From an uncultured Campylobacter sp. (GTDB taxonomy: Bacteria; Campylobacterota; Campylobacteria; Campylobacterales; Campylobacteraceae): a stretch of DNA of 32,596 nt. Below the pieces are notes generated by a model. It searched no databases. It was not told where the DNA came from and worked only from the letters and a program-made list of their open reading frames with translations. The DNA is taken from assembly GCA_937990735.1 (NCBI GenBank), contig CALKQT010000061.1, positions 1 to 32,596 on the forward strand, read 5' to 3'. The position numbers and the translations under genes were made by a program. This document shows positions 24,417 through 31,599 of the stretch, one piece after another; the stretch's first letter is position 1; every line of letters starts with the position of its first letter.

Positions 24417-24540
24417 ACCGAAGCTCCTTTTAAAATTTAAAATTTCAGCGCAAATTTCCGCGATCATGCGATTAAATTTAAAACGCTGCGCCGCTGCGAC
24501 AAAGCAGACAAGCGGAAGCACTTAAATTTAAATCCCACCG

Positions 24541-25359
24541 CTATCCTTCGCGGTGCAAAATTATATAGCCCAGCTTCGTGCCGTTTTCGTCCGAAAATGC
24601 CCTCACGTAAAAATAATGCCCGTCCTTTTTGATAAAGCTCTGCGCCCCAAAATCAAGCGTCGCCAAAATCGACAAAACGTCGTAATCCGGCGCGCTGTTT
24701 ACGACGATAAAGTCCTTGATAACGCCTATTTTATCGTAGAAGCAGTCGGTCTCAAATCTCTTATCGACCAAGATAAAAATATCGTTTCCCATGCGATTGA
24801 TCTGCGCGATGACATGCTCGAAATCGAGCATTATCTCGGCGCTTCCGATAAATTTACCGTCGCTAAAAACCGGCGAAATTCCGCGCATGAAAGCCCCGCA
24901 CCGCCCCATCTCGACGAGCGCTTTTGGAAGCAGACTATGGCGGATCTGCAAAAGCGAATGGCGAAACGAGCTCAGATCGTCGTTGTAAAATTCGTCGCTC
25001 CAGCTCCTAGCCAGGCTTCTGGTATTTTGCGTATGAAAATGTATCTTCACGCCCGTGTAGAAGGGTACCGCGCTTAAGATATCTTTGTATTTTTTCGTCA
25101 CGTCCATGCACTCGCTGTGTTTGCCGCTCTCAAAGCAGCGCACCACGTCGCTATTCTGCGATAAAATCAGCGAGATCGCAAAGGCGTTTAGCTTCTCTTC
25201 ATCGACGATCTTTTCAAACAAACTCGCGCTAAAATCGAACTGCTGCTTGATTTTTATCTCGTTTTCCTCGCTTTTAAAGCGCAGGTAAAACGCAAAGGTA
25301 GCGACGCAGCAAGCAAGCGCGAAAAGACTTAGGTATTTTTTTGAGCGCGCGCCTATCAT
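24541..25359 (-). CDS. Membrane-anchored Cache-type sensor protein without output domain
   Basis: The 272-residue protein has one N-terminal helix (about 8-25, KYLSLFALACCVATFAFYLRF) and a periplasmic region resembling a double Cache ligand-binding domain. A long helix spans about 35-75, followed by KIHFHTQNTRSLARSW, an RGISPVFSDGKFIGSAEI block and a second PAS-like lobe ending in GHYFYVRAFSDENG. Such domains normally sit in chemoreceptors or kinases, with a second transmembrane helix and a cytoplasmic output; none is present here, and the protein ends after the Cache fold. It starts at an ATGA overlap with the HIT gene, so the two are translated together. Confidence 0.78.
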   Translation of the reverse strand: MIGARSKKYLSLFALACCVATFAFYLRFKSEENEIKIKQQFDFSASLFEKIVDEEKLNAFAISLILSQNSDVVRCFESGKHSECMDVTKKYKDILSAVPFYTGVKIHFHTQNTRSLARSWSDEFYNDDLSSFRHSLLQIRHSLLPKALVEMGRCGAFMRGISPVFSDGKFIGSAEIMLDFEHVIAQINRMGNDIFILVDKRFETDCFYDKIGVIKDFIVVNSAPDYDVLSILATLDFGAQSFIKKDGHYFYVRAFSDENGTKLGYIILHREG

Positions 25360-25727
25360 CTGAATTCCATCTTTAAATTTGCCGCTAAAATTTCTGCAAA
25401 TTCGCTAAATTCCGGCAGATCGAGCTTGCCATTTCGCATCTTTTTACCCCAGACGGACTCCGGGAAAAAGCTGTCGTTTTTAAAGCGCGCTTGGACGTGA
25501 AAATGCACGCGTGGCACGTAGTTGGCGAAGCTTGCGATGTTGATTTTATCGGGCGCATAAAACTCCCGCAGGCTCTTTTCGCACTGAAGCACAGCGCGCC
25601 ACAGATGCGCCAGCGTCGCCTCGTCGCAGTCGCTAAGCTCTTTAAATTTCGCCTTCGTAAAGACCTTTACCCACGGCACTTCGTGCTCCTCGCGCTGTAC
25701 GTAAATCATCTCATCTTCGTAAATCAT
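25356..25727 (-). CDS. HIT-family protein
   Basis: The 123-residue protein matches short HIT (histidine triad) nucleotide hydrolase/transferase-like proteins. The signature YVPRVHFHVQARF has H75 and H77, but the third His is replaced by Gln79, like the HxHxQ form of galactose-1-phosphate uridylyltransferase and some other HIT branches. The N-terminal strands (IYVQREEHEVPWVKVF) and the ADP/AMP-binding-like turn are as expected. The substrate is unknown. The ATG at 25727 has AAGGAGAAGC upstream; a longer frame starting at 25766 was not used. Its stop overlaps the Cache gene start (ATGA). Confidence 0.85.
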   Translation of the reverse strand: MIYEDEMIYVQREEHEVPWVKVFTKAKFKELSDCDEATLAHLWRAVLQCEKSLREFYAPDKINIASFANYVPRVHFHVQARFKNDSFFPESVWGKKMRNGKLDLPEFSEFAEILAANLKMEFR

Positions 25728-25818
25728 CGCTTCTCCTTGAAAAGGGAATTTTAATGCAAAGCCCATTAAAGCTCGGTAAATTCCTCTTACATAAATAATA
25801 TACTAAAATACATTAATT

Positions 25819-25847
25819 GAATATATCTATAAAATCTCGATATATTC
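25819..25847. promoter_or_regulatory. Operator-like inverted repeat upstream of the MFS gene
   Basis: Perfect nine-base arms GAATATATC (25819-25827) and GATATATTC (25839-25847) are separated by 11 bases. The right arm covers the place where the -35 element would be, given the -10 box at 25861-25866. That position suits a dimeric repressor or activator. No regulator gene is adjacent. Confidence 0.5.
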
Positions 25848-25860
25848 GTAATTTTTATGT

Positions 25861-25866
25861 TATAAT
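25861..25866 (+). promoter_or_regulatory. Promoter -10 box for the MFS carrier
   Basis: A perfect TATAAT following TTTTTATGT, 23 bases before the ATG at 25890. Confidence 0.65.
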
Positions 25867-25889
25867 TCTATCTTTTAAAAGGAATATAT

Positions 25890-27098
25890 ATGAAATCAGT
25901 TTGGATAATGATCCTATGCGCCGCGGCGATTTTGATGATTACGATGGGCATTCGTATGTCATTAGGTCTTTTCGTGCAACCTATAATGCAAGCAAATTCC
26001 CTATCCATCGCGCAAGTAAGCTTTGCGATGGCGACTACGCAGCTGGTATGGGGTTTTTCGCAACCGCTTAGCGGGATACTTGCAGACAAGCTTGGTGCCT
26101 ACGTCGTGCTGTTTTGGGGCAGTGTGCTTTTGGCGATTAGCTGCGTTCTTGTGCCGTTATTTAGTAGTGAAAGCGCGCTTGTATTAACGATGGGTTTTGG
26201 GCTTGCATTGGGGCTTGGCGCGGGTAGTTTTCCAATTCTAATGAGCCTAATGGCAAAGCGCCTGCCATTTTCTATCCGCTCAGTTGCCAGCGGAGTACTA
26301 AATGCAGGCGGCTCGTTCGGGCAGTTTTTATTTGCGCCTATGATTGGGTTTTGCATCGCAACGCCCGCTTTAGGATATGGCGGCGCATTTTTTACGCTTG
26401 CAGGGCTTAGCTTGTTAATTCTGCCGCTTGCGAGGCTTTTAGCAGGCGGTAAAATTCTATTTGGCGAGCAAACCAGCCTGCATGAAGAAGATAAGCGCAG
26501 CTTAGGTGAAGTGCTGCGTTTAGCACTGCGCGATAAAAGCTATATTTTGATAAATTTAAGCTTTGCTACGTGCGGTTTTCACGTAGCGTTTTTAGTAACC
26601 CACCTACCTAGCGAAGTAGCGCTAAGCGGGCATGGCGCGCAGGTAGCGTCCTTTTCGCTCGCACTGATTGGCATCGCAAACATCGTAGGCAGCTTATTCG
26701 TAGGCTGGTGTGTTTCCAAAGTGCGCTGTAAAGTCATTTTATTTTGCATATATGCCCTACGCATCGCTCTTATTGGTACTTATGTGCTCTCGCCCAAAGA
26801 TAGTCTTACGTTTTATATCTTCAGCGTGGGATTAGGATTTACCTGGTTAGCGACCGTACCACCTACTGCGGCTGCCGTCGGTAAGCTGTTAGGGACGCGA
26901 TATTTAGCAAGCCTATTTGGATTTACGATGCTTTCGCATCAAATCGGCGGATTTTTTGGCGCATATATCGGAGGTCTTGCAGTGCGGGCATACGGCGCGT
27001 ATGATTATATGTGGTATTTGGATATGACGTTAGCGGCTATTGCAGCTCTGCTAAGCCTGCCTGTGCGTGAAGCTAAGATGAAGCACGTGAAATTTTAA
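25890..27098 (+). CDS. MFS carrier (MFS_1, MCT/OxlT-like)
   Basis: The 402-residue protein has 12 predicted helices. The N-terminal pattern (MGIRMSLGLFVQPIM, TTQLVWGFSQPLSGILADKLGA) and GSFPILMSLMAKRLP are typical of monocarboxylate/oxalate-type or CynX-like MFS_1 carriers. It is only distantly related to the MFS exporter at 16647. The start ATG is preceded by AAAAGGA and a clean -10 box. An inverted repeat sits at the promoter (25819-25847), suggesting regulated expression, probably by a ligand-responsive regulator encoded elsewhere. The substrate is unknown. It is monocistronic, and the neighbour beyond is convergent. Confidence 0.85.
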   Translation: MKSVWIMILCAAAILMITMGIRMSLGLFVQPIMQANSLSIAQVSFAMATTQLVWGFSQPLSGILADKLGAYVVLFWGSVLLAISCVLVPLFSSESALVLTMGFGLALGLGAGSFPILMSLMAKRLPFSIRSVASGVLNAGGSFGQFLFAPMIGFCIATPALGYGGAFFTLAGLSLLILPLARLLAGGKILFGEQTSLHEEDKRSLGEVLRLALRDKSYILINLSFATCGFHVAFLVTHLPSEVALSGHGAQVASFSLALIGIANIVGSLFVGWCVSKVRCKVILFCIYALRIALIGTYVLSPKDSLTFYIFSVGLGFTWLATVPPTAAAVGKLLGTRYLASLFGFTMLSHQIGGFFGAYIGGLAVRAYGAYDYMWYLDMTLAAIAALLSLPVREAKMKHVKF

Positions 27099-27335
27099 AA
27101 ATTTTATGGGATTTTGAAATTTACGGACGGAATTTTCGCGAAATTTTGCAAGCTAAATTACGACAGAATTTTGAAATTCTTAAAATTTTAAAATTTATCG
27201 GATTTTATGTTTCGCACGATGAAATTTCACTTTAGCTTTAAAATTCCACTGCGATAATGCGATAAAATGCAAAATCCGCTTATACTTTCAAATTTAGCCG
27301 GGGCGAGATTTTAAATTTTATAGAATTTTGAAATT

Positions 27336-27944
27336 TTAAAATTTCGGCTCGCACAGCATTTTAAGAGCCGGCGCAAGAGCATCTGCAAAGCCTTTAAATT
27401 TTTCAAATTCCTCCGCGCTAAGCTCTGCGCTAAACTCCGCCCCCGTAGCACCGAAACTCGCTTCATAAACAAAACCCGATTTTTTTAAAAAATGTTCAAA
27501 TTTAGCCACCGCCGCAAACGGCACGAAAAATATGCACTTCTTACGCAGCACGAATTCCACTAGCTCTGCGGCGTCCGTAGCGGCGTCTATCGCGGCATTT
27601 GCGCTACTAGCGTATGCGCGCACCAGCCCGCCAGTACCCAGCTTGATGCCGCCGAAGTAGCGCACCACGAGCACTGCGGCGTTAATTAGCTCGGCGCCGC
27701 GAAGCGCGTTTAGACACGGCGCGCCCGCGGTCGATTTAGGCTCGCCGTCGTCGCTTGAGTTTTCTACGATCTGCTCAAACTCACCTAGCGCACGATACGC
27801 CCAGACGATATGGCGCGCCTTGGGATGTTGCTGCCGCAGCCGCACACGCAGCGCCTCAAAGCTCGCTAGCGGCGCTAGATAGGCGATGAAGCTTGATTTT
27901 TTAATCTCCTGCGCGGCGCTGATCTCTTTTTCAATCGTTTTCAA
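27336..27944 (-). CDS. yigZ: YigZ/IMPACT family protein
   Basis: The 202-residue cytosolic protein has the UPF0029/IMPACT N-terminal domain, with conserved blocks SSFIAYLAPL, HIVWAYRA, SSDDGEPKSTAG and AAVLVVRYFGGIKLGTGGLVRAYA. The smaller ferredoxin-like C-terminal domain (about 130-202) is typical of YigZ. The biochemical role is not settled; eukaryotic IMPACT relatives modulate translation stress signalling. The start is TTG with AAAGGAAAGCC upstream and fits the family N-terminus. It is divergent from galU with overlapping -10 boxes, and nothing in the neighbourhood indicates a pathway. Confidence 0.9.
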   Translation of the reverse strand: MKTIEKEISAAQEIKKSSFIAYLAPLASFEALRVRLRQQHPKARHIVWAYRALGEFEQIVENSSDDGEPKSTAGAPCLNALRGAELINAAVLVVRYFGGIKLGTGGLVRAYASSANAAIDAATDAAELVEFVLRKKCIFFVPFAAVAKFEHFLKKSGFVYEASFGATGAEFSAELSAEEFEKFKGFADALAPALKMLCEPKF

Positions 27945-27976
27945 GGCTTTCCTTTGCGGAATTTTATCTTTTTTGC

Positions 27977-27984
27977 ATTATAAT
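27977..27984. promoter_or_regulatory. Overlapping divergent -10 boxes of yigZ and galU
   Basis: Plus-strand TATAAT lies at 27979-27984, following TTTTTTGCAT. Minus-strand TATAAT lies at 27982-27977. They share four base pairs, so polymerase should be able to occupy only one at a time. Confidence 0.6.
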
Positions 27985-28014
27985 AAAAGTTTAAAAAAAG
28001 ATCAAAGGAGCTTC

Positions 28015-28851
28015 ATGATCCAGACTTGTTTATTTCCCGCGGCGGGCTACGGCACGCGCTTTTTGCCCGCGACCAAATCGCTACCTAAAGAGATGCTTCC
28101 GATCCTTACCAAGCCGCTCATTCACTACGGCGTGGACGAGGCGCTGGAGGCGGGCATGGACAATATGGCTTTCGTCACGGGTCGCGGCAAGCGCGCGCTG
28201 GAGGATTATTTCGACCGTAGCTACGAGCTGGAGGATCAAATTTCAGGCAGTAGCAAAGAGTATCTGCTCGACGAGATTAGGGCGCTTATGAAGCGCTGCA
28301 CCTTCTCTTTCACGCGCCAAGAGCAGATGAAGGGGCTCGGCAACGCAATTTATACGGGTAAAATTTTAATCCGCGACGAGCCTTTCGGCGTGGTGCTAGC
28401 AGATGATCTGTGCGTGAACGAAAACGGCGAGGGCGTGCTTGCGCAGATGGTTAAAATTTACGAAAAATACCGTTGCAGCGTCGTTGCGGTGATGGAAGTG
28501 CCGCCGCAAGACGTAAATAAATACGGCATCATCGCAGGAAAGAGCATCAGCGACGATCTGATAATGGTCTCGGATATGATCGAAAAGCCCGAGGCTAGCG
28601 AGGCTCCGTCAAACTTAGCCATCATCGGGCGCTACATCCTAACGCCTAATATTTTCGATCTCATCGAGCAGACGGCGCCGGGTAAAAACGGCGAGGTGCA
28701 GATCACCGACGCGCTTTTGAAACAGGCTCAAAACGGCGTGGTGATCGCGTATAAATTTAAAGGCACTCGCTTCGACTGCGGCTCGGTAAAAGGCTACGTG
28801 GAGGCGATCAAATATTTCTACGAGCGAGAATTCGGCGATGGTAAAAAATGA
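28015..28851 (+). CDS. galU: UTP-glucose-1-phosphate uridylyltransferase
   Basis: GalU makes UDP-glucose from glucose-1-phosphate and UTP, feeding surface polysaccharide synthesis. The 278-residue protein has the nucleotidyltransferase signature LFPAAGYGTRFLPATKSLPK (5-24), PILTKPLIHYGVDEAL, the FVTGRGKRALEDYFD block and the VVLADDLCVN metal/nucleotide site. Length is normal. The ATG at 28015 has AAAGGAG five bases upstream, about 30 bases after the -10 box; the longer frame upstream crosses the promoter and is rejected. It overlaps pgi by 14 bases, so the two share a sugar-phosphate operon: glucose-6-phosphate and UDP-glucose metabolism. Confidence 0.96.
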   Translation: MIQTCLFPAAGYGTRFLPATKSLPKEMLPILTKPLIHYGVDEALEAGMDNMAFVTGRGKRALEDYFDRSYELEDQISGSSKEYLLDEIRALMKRCTFSFTRQEQMKGLGNAIYTGKILIRDEPFGVVLADDLCVNENGEGVLAQMVKIYEKYRCSVVAVMEVPPQDVNKYGIIAGKSISDDLIMVSDMIEKPEASEAPSNLAIIGRYILTPNIFDLIEQTAPGKNGEVQITDALLKQAQNGVVIAYKFKGTRFDCGSVKGYVEAIKYFYEREFGDGKK

Positions 28852-30100
28852 GCTATTTTTCCCGCCGGCAAAAGAGGGCGCACTAGAGGAGGTAGCAGCA
28901 AAGATCCGCGCCGAATACGAAAGCGGCGAGGTAGGCTACTACCGCCTGCCGCAACAAGGTGCAGACGAAATAGCGCGGGCGCAGGAATTTTTTAGCGCAC
29001 GAAGCTACGATGGGGTCGTGCTTTTGGGCATCGGTGGCTCCAGCGTGGGCGTGCGAGCGCTTTATGAGATGCTGCGTCCGCGCGTAAGAAAGAATTTGCG
29101 CTTTGAAATTTTGGATAATTTAGACGCGCTTAGCGTGCGTCGCGCGCTTGAAGGGTTAAATTTTGCTCGCACGATTTTCATAGTATCCTCCAAATCGGGC
29201 AGCACGATCGAGACAATCTCGCTTTTTAAGGTCGTTTTGCAGCGTTTTGGAATTTCAGATTTAAAGACACTAGCAAAAAATTTCATCTTTATCACCGATG
29301 CAGGCTCGCCGCTGGATGTCTTCGCGCGCGAGCACAGCGCCTGCGTGATAAATATGCCCGTTAACGTAGGCGGCCGTTTTAGCGTGTTAAGTGCGGTAGG
29401 GCTAGTGCCCGCAGTTGGGCTAGGCCTTGATGCAAGCGCGATGCTACGCGGAGCTGCCGCCGCAAAAGAACGGTATCTGGATGAAATTTTAGCATGCGAT
29501 CCCGCTAAAATCGCGGAGAATAAAATTCTACGAAAAGCCCATCACTACGCCACGCACAAAAGTGCGAAGATTAACGTCCTTTTTAGCTATGGCGACGCGT
29601 TGCGCGCATTGGGCGAGTGGTACGTGCAGCTCTGGGCGGAAAGCCTAGGTAAAAAGATCGGCTTTAGCCGCGAGGGGCTTACTCCTGTGGGGCTTGTAGG
29701 CTCGCGCGATCAGCACAGCTTCCTTCAGCTCATAATGGACGGCGTAAAGGATAAGACCGTGACTTTCTTAAAGCTCACGGACAACGGCACTACGGACGCG
29801 GTGCCTGGTATCAGTCTGCAAGGTCTTGAGGGCTGTGACTTCGTAAACGGCATGCGACTGGATGAGGTGCTAAATCTTCAGTGCGATGCTACGCTGCAAG
29901 CCGTACTAAATGAGGGCATCAGCGTCGATCTAATCGAGGTTCCGCAGCTTTGCGAACAGAGCGTGGGCGAGCTATTTTACTACTTCGAGCTGCTAACCAG
30001 CGCCACCGGAGCGATACTGGGCGTCAGCACTTACGATCAGCCCGGCGTCGAGGTAGGCAAGAGAATTTTAAAATCGCTAGTTTTGAAATCGCAAGATTAA
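28838..30100 (+). CDS. pgi: Glucose-6-phosphate isomerase
   Basis: Pgi interconverts glucose-6-phosphate and fructose-6-phosphate. The 420-residue protein belongs to the shorter epsilonproteobacterial/Firmicute-like type. It has the phosphate-binding GIGGSSVGVRALYE (64-77), SSKSGSTIET (117-126), the signature VGGRFSVLSAVGLV (177-190), and later GSRDQHSFLQLIMDG. The start ATG overlaps the end of galU by 14 bases and has only a weak purine-rich site, so translation is probably coupled. In campylobacters that lack phosphofructokinase, Pgi mainly serves gluconeogenesis and sugar-nucleotide supply; whether that applies here is not visible. Confidence 0.95.
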   Translation: MVKNELFFPPAKEGALEEVAAKIRAEYESGEVGYYRLPQQGADEIARAQEFFSARSYDGVVLLGIGGSSVGVRALYEMLRPRVRKNLRFEILDNLDALSVRRALEGLNFARTIFIVSSKSGSTIETISLFKVVLQRFGISDLKTLAKNFIFITDAGSPLDVFAREHSACVINMPVNVGGRFSVLSAVGLVPAVGLGLDASAMLRGAAAAKERYLDEILACDPAKIAENKILRKAHHYATHKSAKINVLFSYGDALRALGEWYVQLWAESLGKKIGFSREGLTPVGLVGSRDQHSFLQLIMDGVKDKTVTFLKLTDNGTTDAVPGISLQGLEGCDFVNGMRLDEVLNLQCDATLQAVLNEGISVDLIEVPQLCEQSVGELFYYFELLTSATGAILGVSTYDQPGVEVGKRILKSLVLKSQD

Positions 30101-30298
30101 ATTTCGCTTCTATTTTACGGGGGTACGTAATTTCGGCGCATTCGATTTTACTTAGGCTAAATTTTTAGAATTTTAAAATTACCGACGAAGAATTTTCCGT
30201 GCGTAAAATTGTCGCTGCGAAATTTTGATTTCGCGCTATGAGCATTTGGAATTTTGTCGCAAAATTTCGCGGTAGAATTCCAAAATCGTACCGCGAGG

Positions 30299-30313
30299 CG
30301 TAAAAATTTTACG
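30299..30313. repeat. Short palindrome CGTAAAA-A-TTTTACG
   Basis: Perfect seven-base arms around one central base, 26 bases upstream of the VOC-protein ATG. It may be an operator or chance in AT-rich DNA. Confidence 0.35.
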
Positions 30314-30338
30314 ACTTGTGAGCACGCAAGGAGATGAA

Positions 30339-30737
30339 ATGAAAATCACGAAGATCGATCACTTCGTCCTAGTTACGGACGATCTGCAAAAATGCGTGGA
30401 ATTTTACGAAGGAATTTTGGGGCTAGAGCATGTTTGCCAGGGCGGCAAACACAGCCTGCGTTTCGGCTCCTCAAAGTTCAATATTCACACTCGCGCGGGC
30501 GAGTTCGCGCCGTTTGCGGCGCGTCCCAGCGCAGGCTCGGCGGACTTTTGCCTCATCTGCGAAGATCAAAGCGCGCAGCAGCTCAAAACGGAGCTAGAAA
30601 ACAAAGGAGTGCAAATAGAGCTTGGCGTCGTACCTCGCAACGGCGCGCGCGGCGCTATGCAAAGTATCTATCTGCGCGATCCTGACGGCAATCTCGTAGA
30701 GCTCGGCGTATATGAAAACAGCGATGATAGCGCGTAA
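30339..30737 (+). CDS. VOC-family (glyoxalase/bleomycin-resistance-like) protein
   Basis: The 132-residue protein has two beta-alpha-beta-beta-beta units of the VOC superfamily. Candidate metal ligands are H8 (KIDHFVL), the His in KFNIHTRAG and the Glu of the closing strand NLVELGVYE. The last block (YLRDPDGNLVEL) is the family hallmark. It resembles the small stand-alone STM3117-like VOC proteins of pathogens. Activity could be a dioxygenase, glyoxalase or metabolite-binding function; nothing decides. The ATG at 30339 has an excellent AAGGAGATGAA. The gene is alone between pgi and a convergent membrane gene. Confidence 0.88.
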   Translation: MKITKIDHFVLVTDDLQKCVEFYEGILGLEHVCQGGKHSLRFGSSKFNIHTRAGEFAPFAARPSAGSADFCLICEDQSAQQLKTELENKGVQIELGVVPRNGARGAMQSIYLRDPDGNLVELGVYENSDDSA

Positions 30738-30748
30738 ATTTTGAGATA

Positions 30749-30774
30749 AAATTTTAAGCGGAGCGTTAAAATTT
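30749..30774. terminator. Possible bidirectional terminator between convergent genes
   Basis: Nine-base arms AAATTTTAA (30749-30757) and TTAAAATTT (30766-30774) enclose GCGGAGCG. The element lies at the ends of the VOC gene and the convergent membrane gene and overlaps the latter's stop. The stem is purely A/T and therefore weak. Confidence 0.3.
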
Positions 30775-31476
30775 AAATTTTCTAAATTTTACTTTTTTGC
30801 TAAATACCGACAAGGTGCGCGGGACGCTATCCAAATCTATATGCGTTTTGCGCATAAAATACTCTCTTAATTCCAGATACTCTTTTTCGCCATAAATCAA
30901 AACATTTATAATTCTAATATCGCCCGTTTCGCCGTATATCACAAGTCGGTCATGAATGCCTAAGCATCTGAAACTGCCATTTTTAAGATGCATCAATATG
31001 CTCACTCCGAATAGGCTAATTGCTATCATCGAAATTAGCGCGATCATTGCATGCATTCCGCGCATAACGTATGCGCCCAAAGGCCAAAGCGACAAAAATA
31101 GCATTTCAGGTATGCTTATCTTCTGCTGCCGATCCCAGCGTGGATCAAAACTGATCGCAACGGCGCCGATTTGTTCAAGCTTCAAAGATTTATAAATTTT
31201 ATCTTCTTTGCGGTATTCGACCTCCGAATCGTTAAATACGAAATAGACGCCCTTTTGTTGCTTTCGCCTGATAAAAAACATTACCAAAGCGAAAGGGAGT
31301 AGTCTAAAATTTTTGGGCTCAATGGGGTTTACTATGGTAACGACCGAGATGAAGAATAAGCATCCTATAAGCGTAGCAATCGTGGAATATTTCATATAAT
31401 CGTAAAAAGCATAGTCTTTTATTATTATCGGATTTTTGTCGTAATCCCTGGCTTTTTGTTCATTATAATTTTCCAT
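30766..31476 (-). CDS. Membrane protein of the ARDYDK family (paralog 2)
   Basis: The 236-residue protein is the shortest of three related proteins in the window. The motif ARDYDKNPIIIKDY (9-22) lies almost at the N-terminus, so the variable leader of the other two is missing. Helices follow at about 31-50 and 57-70, then a soluble segment with YFVFNDSEVEYRKEDKIYKS (78-97), a second hydrophobic block (about 124-163) and a C-terminal domain ending in EKEYLELREYFMRKTHIDLD. The segment order matches the genes at 14427 and 31600. The ATG at 31476 is preceded at some distance by AAAAGG; a GTG at 31488 lies too close to that site. Function unknown. Confidence 0.72.
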   Translation of the reverse strand: MENYNEQKARDYDKNPIIIKDYAFYDYMKYSTIATLIGCLFFISVVTIVNPIEPKNFRLLPFALVMFFIRRKQQKGVYFVFNDSEVEYRKEDKIYKSLKLEQIGAVAISFDPRWDRQQKISIPEMLFLSLWPLGAYVMRGMHAMIALISMIAISLFGVSILMHLKNGSFRCLGIHDRLVIYGETGDIRIINVLIYGEKEYLELREYFMRKTHIDLDSVPRTLSVFSKKVKFRKFKF

Positions 31477-31520
31477 TATTTCAAGCACCTTTTAAAAAAT
31501 AGATCTAAATTTGTAATAGC

Positions 31521-31586
31521 TTAATTTGACAAAAGACTTTTATACGCGTTGCCTGACTCTTTCTTCGCGACTTCTTCCCTCGTCAT
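31521..31586 (-). CDS. 21-residue small ORF with strong ribosome binding site
   Basis: The minus-strand frame starts at ATG 31586 and ends at TAA 31521. It is preceded by TAGGAGGATAAA, the strongest ribosome binding site in this part of the window, placed just after the stop of the upstream membrane gene. The product (MTREEVAKKESGNAYKSLLS plus N) is charged and soluble. It is probably expressed, given the site, but I do not recognise it. It lies between two members of the ARDYDK membrane family and could be a small partner or a leader. Confidence 0.5.
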   Translation of the reverse strand: MTREEVAKKESGNAYKSLLSN

Positions 31587-31599
31587 TTTATCCTCCTAG

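Noticed and set aside
24553..25077. 174-codon open frame on the plus strand
   Set aside because: Antisense to the Cache gene; no start signal and no protein-like pattern.
27099..27335. CRISPR-like or tandem repeats in the gap before yigZ
   Set aside because: The recurring AAATTTTAAAATTT-like words are irregularly spaced and typical of AT palindromes throughout this genome; no fixed repeat-spacer unit.
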